A stretch of DNA of 64,000 nt, from NCBI GenBank assembly GCA_000827265.1, contig KN834760.1, positions 152,626-216,625 on the forward strand. The letters run 5' to 3'. The DNA is from Collybiopsis luxurians FD-317 M1 (lineage: Eukaryota; Basidiomycota; Agaricomycetes; Agaricales; Omphalotaceae). The position numbers and the translations under genes were made by a program. Positions 9,778-21,608 of this stretch are shown here, in pieces (the first letter of the stretch is position 1; each line of letters opens with the position of its first letter). The notes under the pieces were generated by a model. The model did not search any database, was not told where the DNA came from, and worked only from the letters and a program-made list of their open reading frames with translations.

Positions 9778-12097
9778 ATGTCTTTCTCTGACCTCAAGGC
9801 TTCGAGAGGCACCAAATCGTATGTCAAATCGTCCGTAAATCGTCCTACATTCTCAGCTTCCGGAGAACCAGTAGACTTTACATCGGGCCTTGCCAAAAAT
9901 GAAGAATTGACGAAAACTTCGTCAGCTTCAAACAGGGTGATTCTGGAAGAAGGAATGTACGGCTTACTACCATCATCGGTTGAGGTTCGTCATTCAGATG
10001 TTAATGGGCGAGGACTGTGGACTGGAATTCCTATCAGAGCAGGTACGCTCAAAACAAACGTTAAGGCACTATTGATTCTGACCGAATATTTTCGTTCAGG
10101 AAGCACCATAGTTGCCACAAAGCCTTACATTGCTGCGCTCTCAGCCCAAAATTTGGTATCGTATTGCTCGTCATGTTTTGCACCAGCCGGCCCGAACGGT
10201 ATGCAGCGCTGCACGAAATGTCGTACAGTATACTATTGCAACTCGGTGAGGGGATCTATCTTTTGCTTCTCACTTTTTCAAACCGATATGTGACTAATGT
10301 TCGTCCTTCAGACATGTCAGAGAAATGATTGGGGAATCCACAAACACGAATGTAACTCCCTGCAAAACTGGTTCCGAGCAGCTCCCTCGAGCGATGTCCC
10401 TCCTCCTTCTGATGCCGTTCGATGCTTGGCTCGAATGCTTTGGCAGAGACAGAAAAAAGGACTCGATAGCCTCCAGGTATAAGATTTCACAATGATCAAC
10501 ATGCACGAGTCTCGTATTCAATCCTTTCCATTATTTAGGCCAAGGAAATCGCCAACATGCAATCTCGTACGTTCCAGACCTGCCATGAAATCTTGTGGCT
10601 CAACCCTTCCCGTAGATAGAGCATCTTTGAAACCTTCGGCTTACGAAACCCATACTCACCTCGCCCATTCCCTGGTGCAGTTTTTGAGCCTAACAAACCC
10701 GGCCGATATGGCAGAGTTTGGAATCTCATCCGCCGCAGACCTTGTTGACTTGATATCTCGTGTATGTTGACCATTGTCTTTGTTTCATTATTTCTCTGAC
10801 GCGGATACTTAGTTTGTCACCAACACATTCACGGTGACCGATCCAGCATTAACGCCGTTAGGAGCTGCCGTATCACCAGTGGTTGCTCTGATCAATCACT
10901 CCTGCGATCCAAATGCTGCTGTTGTCTTTCCTCGAGCATCTGCGGACCCGAAATCTCAAGAACCGTTGATGCAGGTCATCGCCATTCAGGATATCTATCC
11001 AGAAGAAGAGGTATAGTTTTATCTACATTATCATCTCGGGACGACCAGCTTATCTTTCTGTTCCAGATTTTGACATCTTATATCGATTCGACCTTACCGA
11101 CCCACCTTCGTCAACAGACGTTGGAGGAAACTTACAACTTCAAGTGCCAATGCCGCCTTTGTACTTCCGCAGTCGAGGTGGATCCACGCCAGGCAATGAA
11201 CTGCCCAAAAAGCTGCGGTGAACTGTGTCCTTTACCGGTAGATGGTACGATTCCCGTAACTGAGGCCACTTTCATTCGACTTACCCTGTAGCTCGCGCGC
11301 AGAAGATTCTCTCATCCGGTGCAACAAGTGCAAATCCATTGTCAAATCTGTCGACGCTGTCCTAGATGCGGCACGCGTCGGCCAGGAAGGCTTGGACAAG
11401 GCCACCAAGCTCCAAAACATCGGTGTGTCTGGGTCATCTTCCCCCCTCAGCTCCGACACTAACGCGAAACCCCCTCCTCTCCACAGATCCCCCTAAATCC
11501 ATCCAACTCACCACGAATCTGATCCCCATCCTCACGTCCGCCGGTCTTCCCCCGTCCTCTCACCCGCTCCTAGGTCTTACACGGCTCCACCAGTCCCTCC
11601 TCACCGCGACGTTCCCCGATCCTCTGATGCAGGACCATCTCGATGAGACGATACGCATTGCGACGAGGAATGTTACGGGTTTGGGTGCGGTACTGAGGGA
11701 AGGACATCCTGTGCTTGCGATTGCTGTTGCAGAGTTGGGGAAACTTCTTGCGGTGGATGAGCCCTCACCGCGTTCGCATGAGACTGGGCCCGAGTCGTCT
11801 GGTTCGTCTTTCGAAAGTCAAGCTTCGGCTTCGGCTCAAGCTCAAGATCAGGCTCGGGTTCAAGCGCAAGTTCGAGGGGTATACCCACCGTCTGGGTTTC
11901 CGAGACTGAAGCTTGCGTATGAGACGCTTTTGCGCGCGAGGAAGATGCTCTTGGTTGGATTTGGGGAAGCGAATAGGGGTGGGGAGGTGGGGAGGGAGGT
12001 TAGGGAGATGATTGTTAGGTTGGAGAGGGAGATGGGTGTGTTTAGGCAGGGGGTGAAGAATGTGTTGGAGGATGCTGTGCCGAAGCGGAAGGGTTAG
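9778..12097 (+). CDS. SET and MYND domain protein (SMYD-type lysine methyltransferase)
   Basis: Nine exons: 9778-10042, 10100-10245, 10312-10476, 10539-10566, 10616-10761, 10813-11010, 11067-11244, 11303-11422 and 11487-12097. The total is 1,857 nt (618 residues) with consistent phases. The N-terminal half of SET is near residues 70-95 (VNGRGLWTGIPIRAG). The MYND zinc finger spans residues 111-151, with CSSC, CTKC, YYCNSTCQ and HKHEC ligands. The SET core motif NHSCDPN is at 278-284, and the post-SET cysteines FKCQCRLC at 341-348. SMYD proteins use S-adenosylmethionine to methylate lysines on histones or other proteins. The C-terminal region has an Ala/Gln/Ser-rich stretch. The ATG at 9778 is the first good start in frame. 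A decayed second copy lies at 26470-28797, and fragments of the last exon occur at 31859, 43090 and 46730. Confidence 0.9.
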
Positions 12098-13381
12098 GAT
12101 TGGGTCAGCTCGAGTTTGGATGAGGGTCCTCTTGGTACTAGGTTCCGCTAGCATTGTGGATACTCTGACTGTTGTCAGGGAGTGGGGAGATATACAGCAG
12201 CGATGCCGTGCGTCCGTTACGAGCTTGTCTTCTCCTCTTGCAACAGTCCCAGATGCGATGGTGTTTGGGCCAGCACTGAGATGATCTCTGCATTCAACAA
12301 TTTGCCTCTGTATGTATATCTTCAGTCCAAAACAACATAGATCATTACGCTTTATACCGCTTTGCTTTTCTACGCATTGAGCACATGATTGCCATGAAAA
12401 CCTACGACGGGTTGGAGGCTTTGAAGTTTGAAGCGATTTCCACAATCAAGACTATAACATCACCGAAAGGGGAGCTGCACACCGTTTCACAGAATTCCAT
12501 TAGAGGCAAAGCAATGAGCATCTCATGGGTCAGCATTTTTGCGTCTGGTCTGAATACATCCTTGATACTGTATTCGCCGAAGTAGACAACTGACATTGTT
12601 TGGAAGTTCAATGCACTTCAACTGAGCTCCCTGTGCCTATCTGTAATTGAATTGTAGGTTTGAGTGCTGAGTTCCGAACGCAGTGTTTTCAAGCAGTGAT
12701 ATCTGATGGACAACGTCTCGGCGGGACCTGTGATACAACTCGAATAATATATTTGGAATGGCCAGATATTGAGCGCATGGTGCTACTGGGATATAGACAA
12801 CATTTTATTTTGTTTTGTTTTTGCTGCAATGTCGACTGCTGGAACTAATGCAGTTTTTATTTTTATTGTTTTGTTTTTATCTTTTGCTCTGGATTGATAC
12901 GTCTGGCATGCCATTGCAGACAATGGGTCTTGCATGGAATATTCATTAATACTAATTTATTTTCTGTGTCCTGTAGTATAGTAAGATCCCGCTTAATCCT
13001 CACTCTACACAAGGTATTACAAGTCATGTTCAACTGTTCTTGTTGAAGTGAGTCGCTAAAGCTGTTCTTTGGACCTGAAATAAGCTGCAAATCATTTTGA
13101 TGATAAAATTGGGGCACTGCTGTAACCTAAATATTCGCGTGCTCGTGCAAAGTAGCTCGTGATAAGGGCTTCTCCAACAATGGATCCGCAATACACCTGT
13201 GTAGGATTATTGATACGACATGCTCGATTTTTTTTAAAAAAATTCAACATGCGAGGAGATCCGAGTCACCACAGTACTCACTGTTCCTTGCAGAAACCTC
13301 ATGGAGCACATGAAATCATGGTATATATAAAACATCTACAATCTGCAACGAAAACTTGACAAGGTGTCCTTCATTTCGATC
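12098..13381. other. Gene-free stretch after the SET-MYND gene
   Basis: This holds the presumed 3' untranslated region and AT-rich intergenic DNA (T-rich runs near 12800-12885). No open frame shows splicing or a domain. The end is the presumed promoter of the membrane gene at 13382. Confidence 0.45.
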
Positions 13382-14719
13382 ATGACTCCAGAAGAGCGAC
13401 AAATCATTGCCTCTTATGCTGCTTCGATATACTTCAACACTATCTCGATGATAGTAACAGTAACTGGCTTTGGTATGTATAACCTAACACCGTAAAAAGC
13501 TCTTCATCCTCAGTGGAAGGTATCTTTCCCTCTAGGTATTTCTGCTCTGGGAATATTCATCGCCACCCGTATCCTGCTGTATGAAGTCTCCAAGAGGCTT
13601 GCAATTTTTGCAACTGATACTGTGGCTATCCAATAGAAATAAATCTTGGTCCCATCCACAGATTACTCTTCTTAGCTGCCTGGTCATAACCTTTATTGCA
13701 TTAACTTGGAGTACAATTGTTGATGTGGCATTCCCACTCATCCAAGACCAGTCTGCTTTTGTTTCAATTAGGCCAGTAGTTCAAGGAGGATTTGAAGCTC
13801 AAGCCCAGACAGCAATTGAAAAAACATTGCCACTGGATTATATGTTAAGCTGGGAATTAACAGTTTCTGTAAGGTTATTGTGTTTGTTGCTCATTCAATA
13901 TCTTGATTATGTTACCTAGGCGCTGTTAAGTGATCTCATTGTAGTTTGGAGGGCCTGGGTATTGGTTCAGCAGGAAAGGCACTGGAGAGTTGCACTTGTG
14001 TGTTTGATGATAATAAACATTGGTGCGTAGCACCCCTAATCGTTCACTGAATCCTACACATGATACTAAATTCAAATAGGGATCAATATTGCTGATTGCA
14101 TTCTGGATAACATTGATATCACAGTATTTCAGTCCAACTCCAATACAGCTTTAGACTGGTTATCGACTGTGTTTTCTCTTATGATTAACATTTTTGCAAC
14201 AGGCCTGATTGCATGGAAGGCATGGCGAGTGTCATTATATTCTTACTTATAACAACCCAACTCTCACCACTGATCATATTGTGCAGGAATTACCATCACA
14301 TGATGAAGGAAGCCGCACTCCGCAGAAGTAGCAGAATTCAGAATATCCTACTTCTTTTGATTGAATCTGGTGCTATATATTGCACTCTGCAGATCTTCTA
14401 TACTATCTTCATCCTGCTAAATATATATAGACCTCCCGATAATAATGGCACTTTTCTGGCCTATACTCTTGTTGGGACCATATTTACTCTTGCTTCTGTA
14501 AGTCCTAGCTCTCCTCTCAAAAAACCAGCTGAATTTTATGAATAAATTCTGTAGGCATGGTACCCTACTGCTGTGGTCATTTTAGTCAACACGGATAGCT
14601 CATCAGTGATTGAGTCTTTCCATATCAACCAGACCAGGCTGCAGGACTCTCATAGCGAAGGCCATAATTCAAGTATGATTATCCAACCAGACTTTGAAGG
14701 AAGCCCTCCACATTAATTG
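13382..14719 (+). CDS. Seven-helix-like membrane protein, WRAW family, copy at 13 kb
   Basis: Seven exons: 13382-13472, 13536-13578, 13637-13868, 13920-14022, 14080-14224, 14287-14497 and 14555-14719. The total is 990 nt (329 residues) with consistent phases. Six or seven hydrophobic helices are visible, including ISALGIFIATRILL and LLSCLVITFIAL. Landmarks are LLSDLIVVWRAWVL, IFATGLIAWKAW, LLLLIESGAIYCTLQIFYTI and AWYPTAVVILVN. The same landmarks, in the same order, occur in the genes at 39296 and 49406, so these three form one family despite low overall identity. The intron at 14225 begins GCGAGT, a GC-AG intron; reading it as an intron restores the conserved WKAW motif and the frame. The function is unknown; receptor-like is an inference from topology. 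Confidence 0.78.
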
Positions 14720-14735
14720 AAACCAGTTTCTATTC

Positions 14736-15120
14736 CTATTTATGACGGGGAGGATGGGTGTCTATGCGATGGAATTAACAAATACCGTGATAATACCGTC
14801 ATGGCGCATAGCTATGCTCGTAAAACTTGATAAAGACTTTAACCCTGTTTATTTTACTCACACTTGGAGTCTTGACGACGGGAACTACCTTCGCCCTTGA
14901 ATTACGTTGTGTACTATCCATGGTGATCGGAGCTGCAAACACAAGTCCGCACCTCGAAGAGCTGCGCTGATATTTTCATATGCTATGATTATGTATATAC
15001 AGATCTTACATTCTAGATGGCGATTACTTGAGTTGACGCTTAGTCGGTAGTTTCCAGAGGCAAGATCAATTTCATATCATATGAACTTAAATGTAACCGT
15101 CCTTCAATTTGTCTAGTCAT
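14736..15120 (+). repeat. SMYD 3'-flank module, copy 1
   Basis: Begins near GACGGGGAGGATGGG and includes ATACCGTCATGGCGC and a later GATGGCGATTACTTGAG segment. Related copies follow the SMYD copy at about 28905-29110 and recur at 37430-37660 and 47280-47500. It is separated from the intact SMYD gene here by the membrane gene at 13382. I see no coding potential in it or in the remaining sequence to 15282. Confidence 0.55.
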
Positions 15121-15282
15121 ATTGTACTTTGCCCGTCATATCCACCGTTGTCTCTCGTCCAATCCTTTATCTGTAAAGTGGAACTACTCATCTGAGTTTC
15201 AAATTTACAAATCTTACAATGAATGAATAGCCAAGGTAATTATTGGCACGCAAGCTCACTCAATTGCTATATTTAATGCCAC

Positions 15283-16285
15283 TTGCTTACAGCAGGTAAA
15301 GTCAATGATCCGACAGACGTTAACCCAGGAACTTTGACTGCTGATTGTAATAGCAGGACTGATCCGATAAGAATGTCCTTTCCTATGTTAACCGACCCCC
15401 CCCCCCCCGGTAGCTCCCCTGAGCCTCAAATACCTCTACACATTCAGTGTCGTTGTGGTAAAGAAGAAAATGGCCATAGAGTTAGTTTGAAGCTGGAGGT
15501 GGACAAATGCAAATGATGTGGAAACTACTCTCATGTGGCCTGCCAAACATATCGGATTAGTGCTGCCTTACCTACTCCATTCTATTGCGATATGTGTCTG
15601 AGCCACAGCGAACTGAAGAAACGTTGCAATCTTCTGGGCCCACTTAAAGTAACACGATGATAATTGTTCTAACTTTTCTTTTGTGGAACCCTGTATTATT
15701 CATATTTCAAAGAACTGAATTTGAATCAATTGCAGACCTGGGAATGAGACTTAGTATGCTGTTCAAATGCCAGATTGATTTTTCTTCTCGTGTTCTAATT
15801 ATTAAGTATTTAGCCCAGGGAAGATGGCCTTGGGACAGAAAGGAGATACTTTCTTTTACCCGTGCCATCTTATTCGCTAGGAACCTTGAAAGTCTTGGCT
15901 GGTAAAGTGGTGGCAACATGTCAATCATTCCTCTGCAGGACAAATTGAGACAATTACCAGCAATTGCCTTGTTGATGCATTGTTTGGTAATGCAGACAAA
16001 CAGAGAAAGATTTGTGTAAGTATTCCTATTGGTTAGTCTTTTTTGAAACCACAATCTCAGTTAGGAGAATGGAAGTGTGCTCATGTTACTCTTGAAGTTG
16101 AAGATGAAGAAGATCAACTGAGCAAGCCTCAGACATTTCGCTTTACCACTGAATTCCGGCATGCACTCCAACCACATATCAATAACCGAGTAGCGCTGGC
16201 GAGCTGCAGAGCCTGCTACTGTCAATGCACGATGCGAAACCATACTCTACTCATATTGATGTCGCTAAATATAAACAAGAAATAG
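15283..16285 (+). pseudogene. PHD-finger protein relic
   Basis: Around 15440-15610 the sequence encodes a C4HC3 PHD finger: CRC, then KCK-stop-CG, then HVAC, then YCDMC. A TGA codon falls inside the second cysteine pair. Downstream, broken frames read RKEILSFTRAILFARNLE, WWQHVNHSSAG, CLVDALFGN and TTEFRHALQPH, an arrangement resembling mushroom PHD-containing proteins of unknown role. Several frame changes separate these pieces. PHD fingers usually read histone tails, but this copy cannot make a full protein. A run of about 14 C residues lies at 15398-15411. Confidence 0.55.
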
Positions 16286-16375
16286 GTATAATATATAAAT
16301 CTCAATTCCTCCCACATTGTCAAAGTGACACCAATTCCCTGTGCATGTTGTTAGAAAGACAGTTTAAGGAATGAA

Positions 16376-16742
16376 CCTTTGCAATGTACTCAGTCTTTAT
16401 AAGTAAATCAGAAACCAGTGTCATTGTAGAAAGCCTTCAGGATGCCAAAGGCCATGTAGCAAGCCAGAACTGAGGCCGCCCTATGATATAGTCATAAATA
16501 CACATATTTTCAGCCCGATGGAACCATTCCACAGTTACCCCACTGTATGCAATGAATCCTGTACAGCCGTTCCCTGTGACAATGTAAGAAATGCCGGCAT
16601 GTGTTGCTCTTTGTTTGTGGTCATTGATTAAGTCCCTTCCTATGTTTAGAAGGAGGAAACCCAAGTCTTTCCATGTATTTCCTGCCACAGTGAAGATCCC
16701 GAAAGAAACCACCAATTGATTTGTTCTCCCCAAATTGTTCAC
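16376..16742 (-). pseudogene. Unrecognised coding relic, uninterrupted relative of 7800-9240
   Basis: On the reverse strand this reads as one frame with FTVAGNTWKDLGFLLLN, then INDHKQRA, SYIVTGNGCTGFIAYSG, CIYDYIIGRPQFWLAT and PLAS. It matches both halves of the split relic at 7800-9240 and shows that relic's pre-insertion structure. I do not recognise the protein. It may be an exon of a mushroom-specific gene or of an old transposon. Confidence 0.5.
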
Positions 16743-16873
16743 CTCTCTGGAATATCAAGAGACATTCAAAAGTGGGAGAGTGACCGACGTGATTATTCAT
16801 GCTTGGGTTTTCCGGCTGTAAATGCGATTAAACAAGTTGCCCAGGTTGGCGAAAATGACGCATCAAGAGGTCA

Positions 16874-17390
16874 TAAGGTAGATGACAAGCAAACCCGACT
16901 AACCCCATGTGATTTTGCCCATCTTTACCATATTTAGACAGTCACCACAAGAATGCTGATTATCTTGCGTTCCAGACAATTTCTAGCAAATCTGTGCCTA
17001 AAATCTCTTTGAATGTGTCTGATTTCTCTCTCAGAATTTTTATAAGATTTTAGACCCATGTCATGTAAAGTGATTCAAAAAGTTCTACTCGACTCGCTGA
17101 TGACAGCGAGGGGCAGGGATGACACATGTTAGGTGCTTAAAAAGTGATGACTCGCCGATGATATTTCTCAGCCTATTAGTATTTTGTGAATAAGTCTCTC
17201 AGTAAGTTATGAAAATTCTTGAAAAAATTCAAGAAGCATAATTGGGTGTATATCAAAAGATCTTAGGCATAGATTTCTGAGAAAGTGTTTAGACATAGAG
17301 ATAATGAGTGTTCTTGTGGTAACTGTCTAAATATGGTAAAGATGGGTAAAATCACATGGGGTTAGTCGGGTTTGCTTGCCGTCTACCTTA
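16874..17390. repeat. Fold-back element with long inverted repeats, about 517 bp
   Basis: The left arm from 16874 and the reverse complement of the right arm ending at 17390 are nearly identical for about 75-95 bp. Shared pieces include CAAGCAAACCCGACTAACCC and CATCTTTACCATATTTAGAC. Weaker similarity continues for about 50 bp more. It has no coding potential and fits a non-autonomous DNA transposon. The rest of 17391-17667 has nothing I can name. Confidence 0.7.
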
Positions 17391-17667
17391 GATTTGCCGT
17401 TCCTTGTGATGACAAATATGTCCAAGTATAGCAAGAATGGGACTTCAAGATCGGAAAGGGCTGGGGTGTAAAACCCTCTACTTAACAGTAGCGGGAATAT
17501 TCTAGATGCACTTCACTAAAATTCGCATTGGGGAAAAGAATTACTACCACAATGGATGACAGATGGATGATCTGCACAGGCTGGCTTTGTTCTGGAATGA
17601 GAGTCTGTCCAATGCGGCATGTCTATTGCATACGGATGAGGCGAGCCTTTGCCACCAGGGGAAGAAA

Positions 17668-17727
17668 GATACCTTGAAGGTAATCTAGGATAAAGCATCG
17701 AAAGGAAGCATGGTGATGGGATTCGGA
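17668..17727 (+). repeat. SMYD upstream duplicate, left piece
   Basis: Matches 9450-9510, including AAGGAAGCATGGTGATGGGA and TTCGGAGACATTGAT. The match stops at 17727, where the R1 repeat begins, and resumes at 21485 (the next piece of the same upstream region). Confidence 0.75.
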
Positions 17728-17831
17728 GACATTGATTACAAGTGCATGGAATGTAATGAAATGCCGAGTTTTTGCGGAGGTGAATTCCGTGCCTGATCCT
17801 TTACAGGCAATTTTATATTAGTGGTGTAATA

Positions 17832-20800
17832 CTATGGTTCGCAGGGTACTTGTAAAAAACATGAGTTTCGATGATACTGTAATAAATACTTACCGGAATA
17901 AAATTCTGAGTACACAGCTGGAATTGCAGAGCCTTCAAACCTCTAAATCCAGAATCTAAGAGGAATCCAGGCTGTACTGCAGGCATCAGACAATGACCAA
18001 GCAGAAAAAGGGATCTTTCAAATTTTTGTCACACAAATGTCACGATGGGGCCGCTGGTCGGCATTTCGGTTGGTCAGCAGATAAGTTCTGAGAGCCAGCT
18101 TTTTTTTTTGGATGAGTTTTTTGAGCACTGCGAGAGACAAATATACATTTTTATTATACTAATATGTGAAAGGGGAAGGGGACAAGGTACAGGACAAGGA
18201 CAAGGCTGTATAGACTGAGAAGGAGAAGGAGGATGGGAAGAGTATGTTAAATGGGAAGAGTATGTAGGAACATATGAAGAGGGAGCAGGGGGGAAATTAT
18301 TGAAAGTAGGGTCTTGTGAGTCCATATGAGATTGAGAGATTTGGAGAGATGCCAGATTCCATTGGGGAGGGTTTTTGAAGCCAAATTGGTGTGAGGGTGG
18401 GCGGAAAGGTGAATGTGCATGAAAATCTGTAGAGTGGAAGCGGTGAGGTGAAGATGGAGGGGAATAGCGATGGAGAAAAGGAGCTGGAGGAGGCAGCTGA
18501 TGTGAAGATGATGTTCCCAGTTCATTTTCTTTCGGTGGGTCCTTGCACTTTTGTGTTTGCTCAAAGAGATTAATATAATGAAGATGCTTCTTCAGCTCCT
18601 TGTTTGCCTCAAAATGAGCATTGAGATGAACATGAAGAGTGTCTGCTGTTACATCTTCACAGGGTACCTTGAGAGCAAAGGCGGTGTCAATCAATTTCCC
18701 CTTGGTCATCATCTTCATATTACCTGAAAACTCGGCCTGCAATCTCTCTTGTTCAGCGTGTCAGAGAATGTCTGTGTGCTGCGCATTACCCCTCTGCTTC
18801 TGTCATTCTTCATCGGCCTTCTTCTTTTCAGCCCTTGCAGCATCCTCCTCAATCTCCAGTCGACCTTCCTTTGAGGTGAGTATTCAAGCAGAGGTTGAGA
18901 CTCTTTTTGAATTCATTTTCTTCTTTGTTTTTTCATTGAACTGATGCTTGTAGACACTGGCTTCTTGACCAGCAAAAACAGCATGCACTACTGCAGCATC
19001 TTGCTGCTGGGTAATTCAGCCATTCTTTTCCTTGAGCTTGAAATTGTCCTTGACTACATCAGAGTACTGAAGTTGGAGAAGGGTGTATTGTTGCTTGAGG
19101 TTGTCATATGCACATTGTAATGCAGCTGAGGATGAGAAAGAAGAGGACAATTGCATGGGTGTTATGGGTAATGAAGAGGTGCTGGCTTGCTGGGCTGACT
19201 GAGAGTGAGTTTGCCATGCCAGCAATTCTCAAGTTGGTGCTGGAGCAAACATTGTTGTTGACAGTGTGGGAGCAAGAAGGGTTTCTGACTCATTTGACAG
19301 ATTGGGCATGTCCATGTCCATCTCAGAGTCAGATGACAGGCAGAAATCAGAATTGGACTCTTCCGATTCCAGCTCATGGTCCCGCCTTTCTTCCTCTTCT
19401 TCCTCTTCTTCCTCTTCCTCTTCCTCTTCCTCATCTTCCTCTCTGTGTCTCTCCTCTACCCAGTCCTGCAATACATCAGCATCAAAGACTGCATTATTGG
19501 AGGATGCATCTGGAGCCTGTGGAAGCTGCTTTGGAAAGGAACCTGGAAGGTGAGCTTAAGTGGATGATGGAATGGAGGGCATGTAGTCTGCATCAGTAAA
19601 AATATTGGGATTGAATGGATTTATTCCAGCTTTATGCCATGCTTGCAAAATCGTTGTCTCTTTGGACACCAGGTTTTGACATTCCCAATATTCTTTCACA
19701 ATGTTGTGCAAATCCATCGATTCACTGGTTTGCTCCAAGATTTCATCGCAACAGTTGAACCAGGCCATCTGGAGAGGCCCAAAGCACCCTACATCAAGTG
19801 GCTGGAGGCAATGGGTGGTATGTGGAGGCAGGCAAAGGAGGATGATATTGTTTGCGAGAGCAAGATCAATCCACTTGGGACTCACATGAGATGCATGCCT
19901 GTCATAGATGAGAAGGATTGGCTTGTCAGATGTAGCTGCATTTTTTGGTCTCCATGCTGTAGCTTGAGGTACAAAGCTTTTCTTGAACCACTCAAATCCA
20001 ATTTCATTGTCTGTCCAGCCATTTTCTGAAGTGGCAACCCTTTTTGTGCAACTTGTTAATAGTCTCTTATGCTAGGAAAGGAATACACTTACAAGATTTC
20101 ATTGTCAACACACATCCATTCATGGTGCATCTTCGCTCCTAGGAAGATGAATGCAGGCTTAATTGGAGCTGTACCATCAGTGCAAATGCAGTCAATAATT
20201 GTCACAAGCTGGAGATCATTGCTGAGTTGCCAGTACATCTTCATATCCTCTCACAAAAAGAAGTACTTGTGTTGCAAGTTTTTCCAGCCTCCTCCCATCT
20301 GAACTCCCTTCTCATCCATATTGTAGATGTGCTCCCAGCCTGAGGGAGCTCCACTATTGCGAAGTACTTTATCTAGCTGCTTGAAGTAGTCATTCACTGT
20401 CATAAAGTTGAATGCCTGTGCTCATTTCAGGTCCAATCCAGATCCTCAACCTGTTTTCAGCATGTCTTTATTTTCCTTAAGAAAGTTTCAGATCCAAGTT
20501 GACGGCACACTGTTCTCTGTAACTGCTAAACCTTTGGCCCACATGATTGCTTTTACCTTTGGCCATATGGTACATTTGCAGACTGGGACTCTGGCAAGGC
20601 CAAGAAACCTGATCCAGTCAACCACTACCTTTTTCTCCCCTTCAGTCAGCAACATCTCCTTCTCATGAGCTACTTTCCTTGGCTCCATGCCTTTCAGCCT
20701 ATTTTGTAGAGTATTATATGGAACATTTTGGCTGCTTTTGTTGTAGTATATTTTGGGTCGGTAGACACCAATAAAGTTTTTTGGCCTCTTGGAGGCACAC

Positions 20801-21331
20801 TTCTACTTTGTCGTTGATTTTTTGAGGCTTGCACTCTGCACTGCAAAAATGTTTAGGCTTGGTCATTGAACTGAGGTGTGAGCTGAGGCAAAGTGGTGTG
20901 GAAGGATGCAAAGGCAAAGGCGGCAGTTTTCGCTGCCGGGCTGCAGCTTGGGCTCTGTCACACTGGAACACTCACTCTCCTTTTTTTTTGTTCATCCAAA
21001 GCTCAGATGGAGCTGAAATATTGCAAAAGTTGGGAGAAGGACTCTTAAGACCCTTCTCAATGCTTTCACCAAAATTTGGCCACTTCGATGAATGTCTTTT
21101 TACTGTTTCTGGTGATTTATGTAGAATCATGCTGTGGATTTCTACAAGTTTTCATCTCTCATTTGTGTGTCCCCCCCAAAATTCTCATTTTAAGTTGGTA
21201 GAATCATAACTAAGTAGTGAAATAATACACTGATAAAATCTTAGAGGTGCTGTGTATCTCAAACATTCAAAATCAAGCATTTTCAAAAAATCACAAGTAC
21301 CCTGTTGCCTTAAGTACCCTGCGAACCATAG
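17832..21331 (-). mobile_element. Pogo-like (Tc1/mariner superfamily) DNA transposon, inactive
   Basis: The element is 3,500 bp. Both ends carry the inverted terminal sequence CTATGGTTCGCAGGGTACTT; the right end has a second tandem copy of its AGTACCCTG part. TA target duplications flank it (17830-17831 and 21332-21333). The reverse strand encodes a decayed transposase. The insertion is inside an R1 repeat whose empty version is at 305-588. Confidence 0.85.
18074..20688 (-). pseudogene. Pogo-type transposase, broken by stop codons
   Basis: Read on the reverse strand, an N-terminal helix-turn-helix region (about 20488-20688, EGEKKVVVDWIRFLGLARVP) is followed by a DDE-type catalytic core. The three acidic positions are visible as NMDEKG (about 20320), LLIYDRHASHV (about 19890) and CLQPLDVGCFGPL (about 19780). 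Pogo transposases normally have a small residue after the second aspartate; here it is arginine. A Glu-rich block (19380-19440) and a Pro/Ser-rich tail (18074-18560) follow. I count eight in-frame stops, all TGA, plus a probable intron near 20040-20090. The product would bind the element ends and cut and paste the DNA, but this copy is dead. Confidence 0.8.
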
Positions 21332-21484
21332 TACTGATGATGCAAAGTAATGTATTAAAGCTGTTGTCATAATAATGAATTACAAACCATTTTGAGTCTA
21401 AACTAAGTTGCAGCAGCGGTGGCATTTGAGTCACCAGATACTCATCAGCACCACCACGCAGGGCACTACCAACGGCAGGGCGTC

Positions 21485-21608
21485 AAGTCCCTCATAGCAT
21501 TTTCCAAGATATCTATCATCTAGAACTCGAGAGGGTATGTTGAGGGATATGTAGATTGTGAGCCCTGTATTACTCGGTAAAAAAAGGAAAAAAAAGGAAA
21601 GGATTACT
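21485..21608 (+). repeat. SMYD upstream duplicate, middle piece
   Basis: Matches 9512-9620: a CATTTTCCAAGATATCTAT segment, then GAGCCCTGTAT and the GGTAAAAAAAGGAAA run (here partly doubled). It joins the left piece at 17727 and, after the DIRS-like insertion, the sequence at about 26315. Confidence 0.7.

Larger units (their letters stand above)
17728..21484 (-). repeat. Dispersed repeat R1, reverse copy, interrupted by pogo element
   Basis: 17728-17831 and 21332-21484 together form one R1 copy in reverse orientation, with tail first and head last. Read in reverse it follows the copy at 305-588 from the GCCCTGCCGTT region to the CATTCCATGCA box. The break falls exactly at a TA dinucleotide that is intact at 305-588. 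R1 itself sits inside the duplicated SMYD upstream region, so this is a nested insertion. Confidence 0.75.

Noticed and set aside
11765..12445. A 226-residue reverse-strand open frame
   Set aside because: It is antisense to the SMYD last exon and is broken differently in the second copy, with no domain.
19376..19567. Plus-strand Ser/Phe-rich open frames around 19266-19567
   Set aside because: They are antisense to the Glu-rich block of the pogo transposase.
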